DNA of 64,000 nt from Macrosoma leucophasiata (GCA_036365455.1 JAWQUS010000010.1:13772501-13836500); one strand, 5' to 3'. Counted from the first letter of the stretch, positions 1 to 11,085 are shown. The notes: generated by a model from the letters alone, not told the origin. Numbers and translations are program-made.

Positions 1-2447
1 GCGGAATTTCCCCATAGCAAAATGCCATAGGACATTATACTGTGAAAATAACTAAAATAAACAAGGCGAGCCGTCTCGACGTCTGTTAATAGTCTAATCT
101 TTTTCACAGCAAATGCTGCCGAGCTAAGTCTATTAGCTAATTTGGCAATATGGGGACCCCATTGCAATTTAGCATCCACGGTAATGCCCAGAAATACCGT
201 GGACTCTACGATCTCCAATACTTCCTCATTTATCTTAACATTGGTTTCAACCTGTTTTACGTTAGGAGTAGTAAATTTAATACATTTTGTCTTACTGCTA
301 TTTAACGAAAGGTTATTGGCGCTAAACCAATGTACTATATTAGAGAGAGTATTGTTTACACAGTCAAAATCTACCTCCTGTCTTTTAATTTTGAACACTA
401 AAGAAGTATCATCAGCAAACAATACCATCTCTTGGCCATCATTGATAATGTAGGGTAAGTCATTAATATAGACTAAGAAAAGAAATGGCCCTAAAATAGA
501 GCCCTGTGGGACCCCCATATCCATTGAAGTCCCGGGAGATCTTGTCCCATTTACATCAACACACATATTTCTATTGTTTAAATATGAAGTCATAAGCTCG
601 AGAGCGGTATCTCGAAGGCCGTAGTGATATAACTTTCTGACCAATGTTTCATGCTGAACGCAATCAAATGCTTTAGATAAGTCACAGAATACCCCTAGTG
701 CATTATGTGATTTTTCCCAAGCTTCAAAAATGTGTTTGACAAGTTCAACACCTGCATCGGTAGTTGAACGACCCCTAGTAAATCCAAACTGTCGACAATG
801 TAAAAGTTTATGATGGTTAAAGTGTGCAAGTAGTTGAATTAAAATAAGTTTTTCAAAAATTTTACTTAAGACAGGTAGTACAGAAATTGGTCTAAAATTT
901 GTGGGGTCACTTGTACTACCAGATTTAAAAAGAGGAATCACTTTACTATGTTTCATTAAGTCAGGAAATATACCACTTACAATACTATTATTAAACATTG
1001 CCGCTAGGTAAGGTGCAATCACATCCATTATTTCATATGCAACTTTTACAGATAAGCCCCATAAATCAGTTGTGTTCTTAATATTAATAGACTTAAAGGC
1101 ATGTATAACATCCGCAGTATTAACTAACTTAAAATTAAATATAGTTTTACTTTGATGTACATTTTTTTTCAATAATGATTCGGCGACGGTAGGCGATGAA
1201 ATGAGGTCTCCAGTCAAAGAAACTGGAATATTAGCAAAGAATGTTTCAAATGCTAAAGCAACTTCTTCGTCAGTAGTAACATGTTTATTGTCAATTATTA
1301 ATTTAAAATCAGAGTTGCGTTCAGCTTGTTTCCCAGTTTCACTATTAATTACATTCCAAGTCGCTTTAATTTTGTTATTTGAATTTTTAATTTTATTTTT
1401 AATGTGAAGTGCCTTGGCTGCAAAACACACTTTCTTGAATATTTTCGAATATAATTTAACATGATTTTTAAACGAATTTGTGTGATTATGTGACTTTTCT
1501 CCATACAGGTCATACAATCTCTGTCTACTCTTATGTATTCCAACCGTCGCCCATTCATTGAACGACTTATGACTTCTTACATTTATTGTCTTATTGGTAA
1601 AAACTAAATTAAATTCTGTTAAAATTGTGGCAAAAAAGTCATTGTATAATATGTTAGGATCGTTATGGTATTGCACGTTTGCAAGTTTTGGGACAATATT
1701 TTCTCTGAATTTCTTAATTCGCTTCGCATTGAAAGGAACAAATACTATTGCTCGTTTATTTTTATCATTATGTAATTGACTACAGAAGGAAACTAACTGA
1801 CCACAATGGTCGGAGCTTAATTCAGTCAAAATATTTTTATGTGTAGGTTCAAAATCGATAAAAATATTGTCTATGCATGTCGCTGAGTTCTGTGTAATTC
1901 TAGTAGGTTCTGAGAACAAATTATGCAGATTAAATGACATAAGTAACGATTTAAACCTCACAGTTGTTGGAGTTTCCTCCAATAAATTTATATTGAAATC
2001 TCCGCAAATAATGACACGTTTTTTTGAAGCAGTTAGATTGTTCAGTACAACATCTAAAATTTTTTCAAAACATTCATAAGATCCACTTGGAGGTCTGTAT
2101 ACGGACACAATAATCAAGCGCTCAAGCTCCACACAGGCTATTTCTGCAGTTCGTTCAACGGAAAGACTCACTATATCTCTGCGTTCCTTATGTTTAATGT
2201 CTTTTTTTAACAATATAAGAGAGCCACCACGTATTGCATGTGACCTACAGAACGAACTGCCTACCTGGTGCCCACTAAAATTGAATATTAATTCGCTATT
2301 TTTCAACCAATGTTCAGTAAAACAACAAATTTGTATGTCATGAATGTTTAAAAATAACTCAATTTCTAATTCTTTACCCAATATTCCTTGTATATTTTGA
2401 TGCACCAGGTTTACAATGTTATTATTATTATTATTATGAAACAACAT
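1..2447 (-). CDS. LINE ORF2: AP endonuclease and reverse transcriptase (3' part outside window)
   Basis: This polyprotein nicks target DNA and reverse transcribes the element's RNA at the nick. It stays open for 815 codons from the first ATG at 2447 to the window edge. Endonuclease signatures in order are TEHW (near 2310), CGDFN (near 2003) and SSDHCG (near 1810). RT signatures in order are NFRPISVLP (near 885), FCDLSKAFD (motif A, near 680), MGVPQGSILGPFLF (near 505) and the catalytic FADD (near 415), followed by FLGITVD and the start of the thumb. The frame is open a little further upstream, to the TAATAA at about 2544, and overlaps the end of ORF1 there. Translation could therefore begin by reinitiation near the ORF1 stop rather than at 2447. 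The C-terminus is missing only because the window ends. Confidence 0.93.
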   Translation of the reverse strand, partial: MLFHNNNNNNIVNLVHQNIQGILGKELEIELFLNIHDIQICCFTEHWLKNSELIFNFSGHQVGSSFCRSHAIRGGSLILLKKDIKHKERRDIVSLSVERTAEIACVELERLIIVSVYRPPSGSYECFEKILDVVLNNLTASKKRVIICGDFNINLLEETPTTVRFKSLLMSFNLHNLFSEPTRITQNSATCIDNIFIDFEPTHKNILTELSSDHCGQLVSFCSQLHNDKNKRAIVFVPFNAKRIKKFRENIVPKLANVQYHNDPNILYNDFFATILTEFNLVFTNKTINVRSHKSFNEWATVGIHKSRQRLYDLYGEKSHNHTNSFKNHVKLYSKIFKKVCFAAKALHIKNKIKNSNNKIKATWNVINSETGKQAERNSDFKLIIDNKHVTTDEEVALAFETFFANIPVSLTGDLISSPTVAESLLKKNVHQSKTIFNFKLVNTADVIHAFKSINIKNTTDLWGLSVKVAYEIMDVIAPYLAAMFNNSIVSGIFPDLMKHSKVIPLFKSGSTSDPTNFRPISVLPVLSKIFEKLILIQLLAHFNHHKLLHCRQFGFTRGRSTTDAGVELVKHIFEAWEKSHNALGVFCDLSKAFDCVQHETLVRKLYHYGLRDTALELMTSYLNNRNMCVDVNGTRSPGTSMDMGVPQGSILGPFLFLVYINDLPYIINDGQEMVLFADDTSLVFKIKRQEVDFDCVNNTLSNIVHWFSANNLSLNSSKTKCIKFTTPNVKQVETNVKINEEVLEIVESTVFLGITVDAKLQWGPHIAKLANRLSSAAFAVKKIRLLTDVETARLVYFSYFHSIMSYGILLWGNS

Positions 2448-2512
2448 ACTAGATTTATAAACATTTTCCTTAGGAAAATGAGAGCAAGAGGCTGTCTCTT
2501 TTGTCTCTAAAT

Positions 2513-4168
2513 CTAATTTAAATGATTTAATTGAATGTCCACATTATTAGATGTCATTTGTAAACTATTATTCACAGTATTGGTAGTAAAACTACTCAAT
2601 ACTGATTTGTCATTTACTATGCTAATATTTGGAATACTTTCCAAACTCTGTATATTGTTATGCAATTGCCCAATAGAGGCAGTCGGCATAGCCAAATTTT
2701 TGGCTATATGGTCAATATAATTTGATAGCGATACAGCTATCTGTCGTTTCAAAAATTTATTAAGATAGTAATTATCTTTGGTCAAATAAAAATTATTTTC
2801 TAGAATACAATTTATGTCCAATTTATAAAACTTGTTATTATAACAAATTAGGTTATCTAATGTCAAATTTAGCTTATATCTAATATTATTTTCTATATCT
2901 GACAGACTCTTACTGTATGGTAATGTAAATAAAATAAAATTATGAATTTTTAATTTTTGTAAGTAGTCAAAGTATTCAATTAATTGTTTTTTATTTACAT
3001 TGCCTCTGTTTCCAATACATATAATTAAGGTGGTATCCTGGTCGAAGCTAAAAGCTGTTATTTTTTTTAATATGCCATCATAGGTTAACCCCGGCATGCA
3101 GTAGTTAATGAAGGTTGACTGTCCCGAATGCATTTTAAATAAATGGCCCAAGTCTTTGCCAATCTCATCACTGAACATCACATATTTATGTTTGACATGA
3201 TTCGGTTGTAAGGAACAGCCAGAGAATGTGTTAGATGAGCTCTGGGGCAGCTGGGGCAGCTTTGTAGGAGAAGCACATACAGGCTTTGAACCAGCTGGGG
3301 TGAGTGTACAACTACATTGGTTGTAGCTGTTTGTCAAAGATTCAAATCGCTCTGAGTTATATTGACATAAATCAGTCAACTTAGTCAAAGCCTGAATATG
3401 TTCCTGAATTTCTTTTTGTGACAACTCATATTTATATGTCATAGATGACAGTGACTCCATATAATTATTACATTCTTTTTCCAATTTCTTAATTTCAGAT
3501 ATATATGTAATTTCTTTTGATATTAATTGTTCAGATTGCATTTTCAAATCTTGGTAAGATTTTGAATTGAATTTAATTTTGTTAGTATAAAATTTGTTTA
3601 ACTTTATTAAATTTTGAGTTTTTTGAATAAATTTATTTAATTTTGAATATTTTTTTAATTTATTATGACTATATGCAATCTTATGTACAGGTGTGTCACA
3701 GGTTAAATCAATTGTGACAGATGGTTGACTGATATTTACATGTTTAGGTGAACTTTGGACCAACTCGTCGAATAAACTTTGGTTCTGCGAGGCTGTAATA
3801 TTAAGATTTTCAGCTTGAAGCTTGTTAATTTGTGAATAGGCCTCACTTAGCTCCAATTCCAGTGTGGTGATGCGCCTCAGGGCCTGCTCATACTCATCAC
3901 TACACTGGTTGAACCTGTTTACTACCAACTGTAGTTTGTCCCGTTCTTCACAAGCTAATAAATATTCACTATGTAATTGTGACATTTCTTTTTTTAATTT
4001 AGTATCCCTGGCTAACACTTCTAGCAGTTCCTTCTCATTGTCATCTCTCTCCCTGTGAAACTGTTCAACTAACTCCTTGGTGGCCTTTAGTTCACTCAAA
4101 GTCATTTGAAGTCTGGACTCCTCTTGACGAGATAAAGCCTTGCGAGTCATCATTTTAATGTAATACAA
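2513..4168 (-). CDS. LINE ORF1: coiled-coil protein with possible degenerate SGNH-hydrolase-like C-terminal domain
   Basis: This is a 551-residue ORF1 protein, probably an RNA-binding or self-assembling component of the retrotransposon particle. Residues about 10-120 are rich in Glu, Lys and Leu with heptad-like spacing and look like a long coiled coil. A second coiled coil follows at about 200-270. From roughly residue 320 there is an alpha/beta segment containing VMFSDEIGKDL, then TTLIICIGNRGNVN and NFILFTLPYS. These could be worn versions of SGNH blocks I and III, as in ORF1 proteins of CR1-like elements that carry an esterase domain. No CCHC zinc knuckle is seen. Met6 or Met7 (MMTRKALS) are alternative starts. 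The stop lies 66 bp upstream of the first ORF2 ATG, and the two frames overlap slightly. The domain assignment is inference; the open frame is direct. Confidence 0.85.
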   Translation of the reverse strand: MYYIKMMTRKALSRQEESRLQMTLSELKATKELVEQFHRERDDNEKELLEVLARDTKLKKEMSQLHSEYLLACEERDKLQLVVNRFNQCSDEYEQALRRITTLELELSEAYSQINKLQAENLNITASQNQSLFDELVQSSPKHVNISQPSVTIDLTCDTPVHKIAYSHNKLKKYSKLNKFIQKTQNLIKLNKFYTNKIKFNSKSYQDLKMQSEQLISKEITYISEIKKLEKECNNYMESLSSMTYKYELSQKEIQEHIQALTKLTDLCQYNSERFESLTNSYNQCSCTLTPAGSKPVCASPTKLPQLPQSSSNTFSGCSLQPNHVKHKYVMFSDEIGKDLGHLFKMHSGQSTFINYCMPGLTYDGILKKITAFSFDQDTTLIICIGNRGNVNKKQLIEYFDYLQKLKIHNFILFTLPYSKSLSDIENNIRYKLNLTLDNLICYNNKFYKLDINCILENNFYLTKDNYYLNKFLKRQIAVSLSNYIDHIAKNLAMPTASIGQLHNNIQSLESIPNISIVNDKSVLSSFTTNTVNNSLQMTSNNVDIQLNHLN

Positions 4169-4885
4169 AATGAATTATTGAGTAGGTTAATAATACAAGA
4201 GGTTGTTGGACAGTCTTGAAGTGAGTTAGAGGAAAATAAATCTCTTCACTTCTTTACCAATATTGCAATAATTGGTACGCGGGTATTAATCAATATTATT
4301 TAAATGAGTACTTAAATACTCTGTACAAGGTTCAACAAAGGAGATAACAATGATTTACACCTTATTTGTGAGTTATCAATTCAAATTTTACATACGTTAG
4401 GTTATGTCAGACGCCGGTATTGTCTTCCACAAATCTTCAACTTGGTACACAGTCGTTACGTAAACACTTACACACTATATAAATTCAGTGAATTACAAGT
4501 AATATAATACATTAAATTGTGAATTGTATCAATTAAATAATAATATAATTTAATTTTAAATACGGGACAGTCAAGAACAGCTGTTAGCTCGAGCAGTGTT
4601 GCCAACCACCGGGAAATTCCATAGTAAGAATAATTTTGTCAGCAAATCGTTCATAGTTGAAATGTTTGGTCGTTGAACAACTGATAAGCGAAATATTCAG
4701 TCGGCGAATCATTCGATAGAGAAACGTTTGTCGGAGAGTTTGAAAATCACCCGTCCGGGTGTCATCCATGTTAGCTACGTTAGCTACGTCATAAATATAA
4801 ATTCAAGGGTTGTCACTTTCTTTAAAAAAAAAAATCTGCCAAATAGAATTAAATTGTTTTCTTCGCGTGAGGAAGAGCATTTAAT

Positions 4886-5155
4886 TCATTATCATCACTT
4901 CAGCCGAATACCGTCCACTGCTGGACCGAAGCCTCCCCATACGGGAATAGACCATAATCGCCACTCTTGGCATGCGTGCAATCGTAGTTTTATCGCAGGA
5001 CGGTGCTGCCTATTTTGCGTTTTTGCACTTACTTCCGCTCCATGGTTTATCCGCCATTGTTGGGTTAATTGACTGCACTAGCGGAATAATTCTCTTCCAC
5101 TGGAAGATAATTCTTCCGCTAGTAGGCGATGGGGTCGTCACGTCCCGTCGCCGCA
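4886..5155 (-). repeat. Repeat family H, minus-strand copy with LINE-type 3' tail
   Basis: Read on the minus strand, the copy ends in a 'CCAGCAGTGGACGGTATTCGGCTGA..TGATGATAATGA' type tail, a common 3' end of insect LINE/SINE elements. The inner part (about 4990-5155) matches the inverse of 5665-5825 at roughly 80%, so the two copies form inverted arms around about 510 bp. Related copies lie at 12064-12290 and 27485-27700. No coding capacity is seen. Confidence 0.7.
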
Positions 5156-5572
5156 AGTATTAATTAAAAACACATAATTATCCGTTAGCAAAGGCCGATG
5201 GTCCATGGCGCTAAGCCATAAATAAAATGATAACCGGTTTCAAATTCAAATTATCATGTGAATAGCTAGAAATTCACAGAATTCTAGCATTTCAATTATA
5301 GCTAATATAAAACCATGTCTATCAATCGTTGAACTTAACTGTAACGCGTTAGTGGATAATATAATAGGTATGTAGGTATCTATCACCAGAGACAAGACGA
5401 GCTGGTGGGACGCTACTATTTTTAAGGGAACGATGGAGGCAAACATTCTTTTCATATTGAAAGTAAGTTATAACGGCAGCCTCTAGATATCAATAGAAAA
5501 ACTAAAGGTCAAATGTAGATACTTTGCTTGATGATTATGTTGTTATGCCACTATGATAGTTATTACAGGACC

Positions 5573-5640
5573 GTATAATACCATCTACCGGGACACTATA
5601 GTGCCACACACTATCATTTGGCGGCAGATAATCAGATAGT
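5573..5640 (-). repeat. Fragment of repeat family C
   Basis: The words 'CGGGACACTATAGTG', 'CACTATCATTTGGCGGCA' and neighbours match the middle of the family C elements (for example 49420-49465). Only about 65 bp remain. The fragment sits in the spacer between the inverted family H arms. Confidence 0.55.
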
Positions 5641-5664
5641 TACTTACCATACTATGGCGTCGGG

Positions 5665-5825
5665 ACGCGACGACCCCACCGCCCACTAGCGGAAGAATTT
5701 TCTTGTACTGGGAGATAATTCTTCCACTAGTGCAGTCAGATGAACAATGGCGGTCAAACCATTCCAATAAGGCGGTAGCAGAAAAACGACGCGGGATAGG
5801 CAACAATAAAACTATCCCGCCTAAA
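5665..5825 (+). repeat. Repeat family H, plus-strand copy (tail missing)
   Basis: The key words AATGGCGGTCAAACCATTCC and GACGCGGGATAGGCA are shared with the copies at 12064-12290 and 27485-27700. This copy is inverted relative to 4990-5155. It lacks the 3' tail. Confidence 0.68.
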
Positions 5826-5833
5826 CTATAAAA

Positions 5834-5915
5834 TGTGCATCGGTAATAATCGGTAAATCGGTAATAGCTATGGCTACTCCCCTACGGTCGGCCGGTGGTC
5901 CGTGTTGCTCTATGG
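5834..5915. mobile_element. Truncated copy of the CATAGAGCAACAC hAT-like MITE
   Basis: The right end reads GGTCCGTGTTGCTCTATG, matching the terminal inverted repeat of the two complete copies at 18176-18444 and 60669-60953. The inner 'GCTATGGCTACTCCCCT' is also shared. The left end is missing. Confidence 0.7.
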
Positions 5916-6022
5916 TCCCCACAATCAACGCCCGTTCACGAGTATGACGCATGTGGCAGCCATTCCTCTCCCCGACCATTTTGAAGGGAAGTGAACTACC
6001 CGTCACACGACGCCGCCGATTT
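5913..6022 (-). repeat. Repeat family I (CGTTCACGAGTATGACGCAT), copy 1
   Basis: Shared words are CGTTCACGAGTATGAC, ATGTGGCAGCCATT, CTCTCC..GACCATTTT and GTCACACGACGCCGCCG. The copy at 9761-9893 is inverted relative to this one, and a fragment lies at 24010-24076. The family is unclassified and has no coding capacity. Confidence 0.6.
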
Positions 6023-6179
6023 GACTGACAAATCATCATCCCTCCCTCAGCACGTGAAGCGTAACAGAGGGGGGGATGGTTCGGGAGTCGAGGATTTCCT
6101 CATTCCCCGGGCCTATCTGCCTCCGAAGCATCGGGGGCGTGGACGTTAACGGGATGCTGGCACGCAGGGAAAACTAGCT

Positions 6180-7800
6180 GAGAAGGCCATATTTTATATA
6201 CCTACTTTTTTCCTTTTTTGAATTAACTTTCTCGTCTTTTTTGTTTTTTTTGTTGAGTTATTTTTTTTTGGGCATATTCTTTTTATCTATCCGCCGATTT
6301 ATATAATAGGAACACAATGAGACAAAAAAACTAGTACCGTTTCGACCAAACACCTGGCCGATATAAACTAGTATTTATTATATCGCGTGCCGACGCCCTC
6401 GAGCTTCGCTGCTAGAGCTTTTTCAGAAAAATAAACATTACTATGCAACCTTCCTAGTATTTTTAGGGTTCCGTAGCCAAATGGCAAAAAAACGGAATCC
6501 TGTACCTACCTACTTAAAACTCGGTAGGTAAATGTACCTATTTATTCTTTGAACCTCTTTGATGGGTTACTTCATTAGGCCCCTATTCCAATAGGCACCC
6601 GGTCAGTACCTACGCTCCCGCTATGATATTTTTTTTATTCCAATACGCTCCCAGCCACGATGCTGCAATCATCACAGTGAACTATAAGCTTCGTTAAATA
6701 AAAAAAAACTCTATACAGGGTTAATTTAAATTAGCGCATTCTTGCAGGCAGCCTCTCTACATCAATCTCAAAAACATTTGTTTTATAACTATTTAAAATG
6801 AACAGTTTTTTAAATTTAAGTTTGCTTATGCAACATTATTTTGTTTGCCTATGAACTAGCATTTACTCTGAGAGTAGGTATGCACCGTACGCAATGCACC
6901 TGCCTAAGCAAAATATCGGCACGAGCAGCGGTGCACGGGGTTGGAGGGTGACGCAGCGGCGGTGATGTTCTTTTGAACTACATTAACCCTTTACATTATA
7001 CCTACATAGTACAATTCCTGCACATAAAAAAAACACCACCCGGATAAAATGGAAGGGTTCGGCTTTTGTGCGCCGCTGTGCAGCTCTACAAGAATTCAAA
7101 TAAGTTTCGAGTTATTATTTTAATTTTTAACTGCGTCATTATTTATGCCCTAATTAAAAAAAACTGATTACGTAAAGAGAATGGAGTAATTTTATTAATT
7201 ACTTCTTTAAAATAATTTTCACTAGTTTGTTTTGGATATACAGTACCTACCTATTTCGTTTTTACCTCACATTACATCAGTGAAATAGTAATAGAAATCG
7301 TCTGATTATTATTCACTTATTTATTGTATAGTCTTATTAAATATTTTTTTACATATAATATAAGAAGAAAAACAAATTTTCTAATAAAAGTAATTAAATA
7401 CAACAAAACATTTTAATGCATGTTCCAGAAAAAAACACTTCCAATTTAACAAAAAAAAAAGAATCTTAATCAAAAACTAAATAAGTATAATTTATTTTTA
7501 AGTTCATCGTTGATAAATTATTAAAAAACATACTCTACATTTAGGTTCACTATTTTTCCAAATGTACGTTGTCACATTTTTTGTAATTAAGAGTTAATTA
7601 TGTATAATTAGGCACACAATTAAAACGTATGAAACAATTTACATAATATGTTTATTTCACACGAATTCTAGCAATCCCCTTCCATAAATACGTTGCTACG
7701 CAATAATTGTAACAGAACTAGGTAAGTATGAGTTAGTTAGTATTGTATGTATCTGCCATAAACTAAATGCTTTATATATAAAGGTTACCTTGACGCTACA
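6180..7800. other. AT-rich gene-free stretch
   Basis: No open frame of interest and no clear repeat ends are seen. A short 'TTTTAGGGTTCCGTAGCCAAA' element at about 6461-6505 is a fragment of a repeat common in Lepidoptera; a similar word recurs at about 56522. Homopolymer runs and simple AT-rich sequence fill the rest. Confidence 0.5.
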
Positions 7801-7825
7801 GGCGTCAAGTTACCCGAATGCAAAT

Positions 7826-8033
7826 CACCGAAGGGGGATTTGGATTGGGCAGAAGTAAATACATGCATTGAATCATACATGCACGATATATACTCACGAT
7901 TCGCCGGTTACGTTTTTGCCCATGTAACAGATGGCGAGCCTATTGACATCTCCGAGCACATTACCAAACTTCGAGGTACTGGAAAACTCCCAGAAAAATT
8001 GAAAAATCTCAATAAAACCAGAGCGCAAAGATA
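7826..8033 (-). repeat. SINE family A, decayed copy without head
   Basis: Read on the minus strand, it matches the body of the full copy at 8612-8910: TCTCCGAGCACATTACCAAA, GAGGTACTGGAAAACT, CGCCGGTTACGTTTT and ATGCATTGAATCATACATGC. The tRNA-like promoter head that would lie beyond 8033 is absent. The 3' tail is altered. Confidence 0.75.
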
Positions 8034-8219
8034 AGGTTTTTTTAATATATGTTTATTATTATGAATCATAGTTTAAAACCATCATTTATTTTGAACGTGA
8101 TAGCGCTCGTAGCCCTACAGTGGGCATGTAGTGGGTGCCGTTGTACACAAAAAAAAATCACGTGTGACATGATCTTTAGGTCGTGTAAATATTTTTTTCC
8201 GATGACAGGGAAAAATGTT

Positions 8220-8264
8220 TGATCAGAGAGGTCGTCGGTTTGATACCGACGACGTCTCTGATCA
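8220..8264. other. 20-bp stem hairpin
   Basis: The arms GATCAGAGAGGTCGTCGGT (8221-8239) and ACCGACGACGTCTCTGATC (8245-8263) pair with one mismatch around the 5-nt loop TTGAT. One extra T-A pair extends the stem. No family member was found elsewhere in the window. Confidence 0.7.
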
Positions 8265-8611
8265 CGCGATCGATTTGAGTTACTGCAGCAGCCGGGTCGT
8301 CCAGTTATGTAGTGAAAAAACGTCAAATATTTAGTTTCCAAAATTACTTCTCTTATTTGACGTACAATTGATTGCATCATAAGTTATTATATCACTCGTA
8401 CTATCTAGCTACAACGAATGGGGAGACCAATCAATAAATCTCAGTTGTATATAGGTATACCACCTTTTTATTTATGATCAGAAACTCAAGCCTTTTTCGC
8501 CAAAGCAACAAGCGGCCTGAATTCCTGGAATCACGCTGTGAAATCCCAAGTGATAAAGTCATTCGACTAGCAAACGGACGTTTCGAGAAAATATATGTTT
8601 ATACTTTATAC

Positions 8612-8910
8612 CTGCCTCAGTAGCGTAGTGGTAGCAGGCAACTACTACTACGCTGGGGGCCTGGGTTCGATTTCCGGGTCGGGAAATATCAGAGATAACT
8701 GTTTAAAATCCTTTATCACTGGTTCTATTGGGATTTTTCCATTTTCTGGAAGTTTCCCAGTATCTCGGAGTTTGGTAATGTGCCCGGAGATGGCAACAGG
8801 TTGGCCACCTGATACATGGGCCAAAACGTAACCGGCGAGTCGTGGGTGTTTGCATGTGTGCTTGAATGCATGCATTTACCTCTGCCTACCCCTGCGGGGA
8901 TTACGTACGT
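8612..8910 (+). repeat. SINE family A, complete copy with tRNA-like pol III promoter
   Basis: The head has an A box (TAGCGTAGTGG) and a B box (GGTTCGATTTCC) spaced as in tRNA-derived SINEs. The body contains 'TCCCAGTATCTCGGAGTTTG' and 'GTGCCCGGAGATGGCAAC'. The tail reads CTCTGCCTACCCCTGCGGGG then ATTACG, as in widespread lepidopteran SINEs. Other copies are at 7826-8033, 12975-13092, 20975-21237, 21715-22014, 30310-30755 and 41812-41910. Open frames across it are not genes. Confidence 0.85.
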
Positions 8911-9760
8911 TATATTTTTATATTAGTCAAAGTTTTTAGCATGGACGATTACGTAAGAATTCAAAATGAAACATTTAGTGAAGGCGTGGTAAATATCCAA
9001 TGCACACGTTAAATATATTCCATAGTTGGACCATTTAACAAGTTCATATTATCATGAACGAATGGCGTAACTAAAGTAATTCAATGCGGATGTATCACTG
9101 ATATTACTATGGCTATGTTTACGTATATATATCAGAACAATATGTACGTTATGTACCTATCTTCACGTCAACTCGCTTACGGAGTAAACAGAGAGCTTAT
9201 AAATGCTCGGTATTTATAAACCTCTCTTATTTATTTTGAGACAGCTTTTAGAACGACAAAATAAAGGTATATACCTACAAATATATAGCTTATTGCCTCT
9301 CATTCCGAGGTTAACCGCTAAAATGACTGGACTACCGATATCAAAATAGTTAGGGATAAACAATATAGGACTTGTATGCATTTTTAAACTGACGTATGAA
9401 ATAGATTTTGGAAAATATTTCATTAATTAATATGACCCCGAGCTGCCTCTGAATTGGCGTTTAGAATTTATTAATATAATTTTATAATAATATATAAAAT
9501 ATAAATTATTTGAATTACATAAATAGGATCATACACAATTATAGAACACTACTACAAACTGAATAACACACCAACTCTTGATGTGTTGTATATTCATATT
9601 ATTTTATTTATTATTTTCACAAGTCAACCATAACATATAGGTATACTTATACACCGCAAAGTAAGTTATATGATATACCTCATCAATAAATAAAAATGAG
9701 AGATACCTTTAAGAGTTTTAAGAGTTTCAGGAGATACAAAATGACTACAGTAATTAATCA

Positions 9761-9893
9761 CTTTTGCCTTCGGCGGCGTCGTGTGACGCTCACTTCCCTC
9801 TAAAATGGTCGAGGAGAGCAATGGCTGCCACATGTGTCATACTCGTGAACGAGTGCTAATGGTGGGGACTGGTCTATTCTGGTCTGCTGATGC
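9761..9893 (+). repeat. Repeat family I, copy 2
   Basis: Shares GGCGGCGTCGTGTGACG, CACTTCCCTCTAAAATGGTC, AATGGCTGCCACATGTG and ATACTCGTGAACGAGTG with the inverse of 5913-6022. It then continues into GGACTGGTCTATTCTGGTCT, which the third copy (24010-24076) also has. Confidence 0.6.
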
Positions 9894-9920
9894 TATATTT
9901 CATTATAATTATAGTTTGTT

Positions 9921-9980
9921 GGGTAGCAGAGTTCTTCTCAGTAGTGACTGCACTTAGAACTCTGCTAAGTGAATAACTTA
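9921..9980 (-). repeat. Repeat family D fragment
   Basis: The inverse of this stretch contains TTATTCACTTAGCAGAGTTC and AAGTGCAGTCACTACTGAGA followed by AGAACTCTGC. The same string recurs at 23774-23880, 33296-33390, 34652-34735 and 38752-38800. Confidence 0.6.
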
Positions 9981-10609
9981 GATTTTGTTTTGACAAATAT
10001 TATTTTCTTTTCCTTCTCATCTAATTTTTGGAAGGAAAGAATTGTCATTTTTATGATATTTTAACTGTAAGTTTAATATCGCTATTTTTAATTGACATAA
10101 TATCTGTTTTACTTTATGTAATAGTTATTCGCTCTGGGTAATTATTGATTCTTATTGACTTTTAGAAAATGATTGTAAAATCTTACTCGAAATAAAAATA
10201 TTTTCTATTTTTATTTCTATTATTTACTATCTACTGCATGTCTGCTCTGAACATAGCAAATTTTCTTTCCACCTCTCCACCAAACTGTTTTTTCCCCTTT
10301 TATGTATAAAGTATTTTTATTGTGTAGGTAGGTACTTATGTTATTTGACATCGCCATATTTCTATATGCATGATATTTCGTTATTATTCAATTAAACACG
10401 CCAGACATAGATACCTATTCGTATTTTTACAATAACTTTTTAAACACTAATTGAAGGAGACACTTCAAGAAACTCTTAACAATATCCAATATTCAGCCCT
10501 CTGCCGTTGATATTTCTTGTACTTATTTAATTAAAAGTTTAACTCGAGTGTCTAAAACTCATACTGTGCTCTTCAATTTCAATCTTTAAATATGAAAATG
10601 AATCGCAAA

Positions 10610-11085
10610 ATGTGTTAGTAAGCGCATAACTCAAAAACGCCTGGACCAATATAGCCAATTCTTTTTTTTTATGTTCGTTGAATTTCAAGGATGGTATTTA
10701 CGGTGAGTAAAATTCGAATAATTGCCGGCAAACCCTGAAATAGCCCTTTTCTTTTTTCCCACACAAACGTTTTCTAACTAAAAGGTAGAGTCAATTTGAG
10801 TTTTATTGCTATTGTATAAAGTTCATATTAAATTACAAGCACTCACTGATGTTCCTAACGTCAAAAAAAAATACGTGTACGTATTTTGTGAAAATCGTCC
10901 CTAAACTTTTAAATTTTAAGGGGTTAAAATTAAATACAGATTTTTAAAGTTATAGACGCGAATAATGCTATTAGTACTCCACAAAGAGGTACGCGACGGG
11001 AAACTTGATTAGGATATTTCCACGGAATCGTAAAATTTTCAAAACATCCACGCGGGCGAAGCCGCGGGTAACAGGTAGTGATTTA
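10610..11085 (-). repeat. Repeat family G (CCGCGGCTTCGCCCGCG), minus copy
   Basis: It ends with CACGCGGGCGAAGCCGCGGG at about 11050-11070, the inverse of the start of other G copies. It begins near 10615 with AGTAAGCGCATAACTCAAAA, the inverse of the usual family G end (compare 'TTCTCGAGTGTTGCGCTTAG' near 13770). These are common arthropod repeats, probably derived from a non-LTR element. No coding capacity is seen. Confidence 0.6.

Larger units (their letters stand above)
1..4620 (-). mobile_element. Near-complete non-LTR retrotransposon (CR1/jockey-like), cut by the left window edge
   Basis: Two long open frames lie head to tail on the minus strand. ORF1 (2513-4168) is coiled-coil rich and ends in a possible SGNH-hydrolase-like region. 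ORF2 (2447 down to 1) is an apurinic-type endonuclease plus reverse transcriptase. I translated ORF2 through the whole stretch and found no stop or frameshift, so the copy is young. The 5' UTR probably lies between 4169 and about 4620; that upper limit is a guess because no target-site duplication can be matched without the 3' end. An endonuclease/RT ORF2 combined with an esterase-type ORF1 is typical of the CR1/L2/Daphne group, but the clade is an inference. No poly-A or repeat tail is visible because the 3' end is outside the window. Confidence 0.88.
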
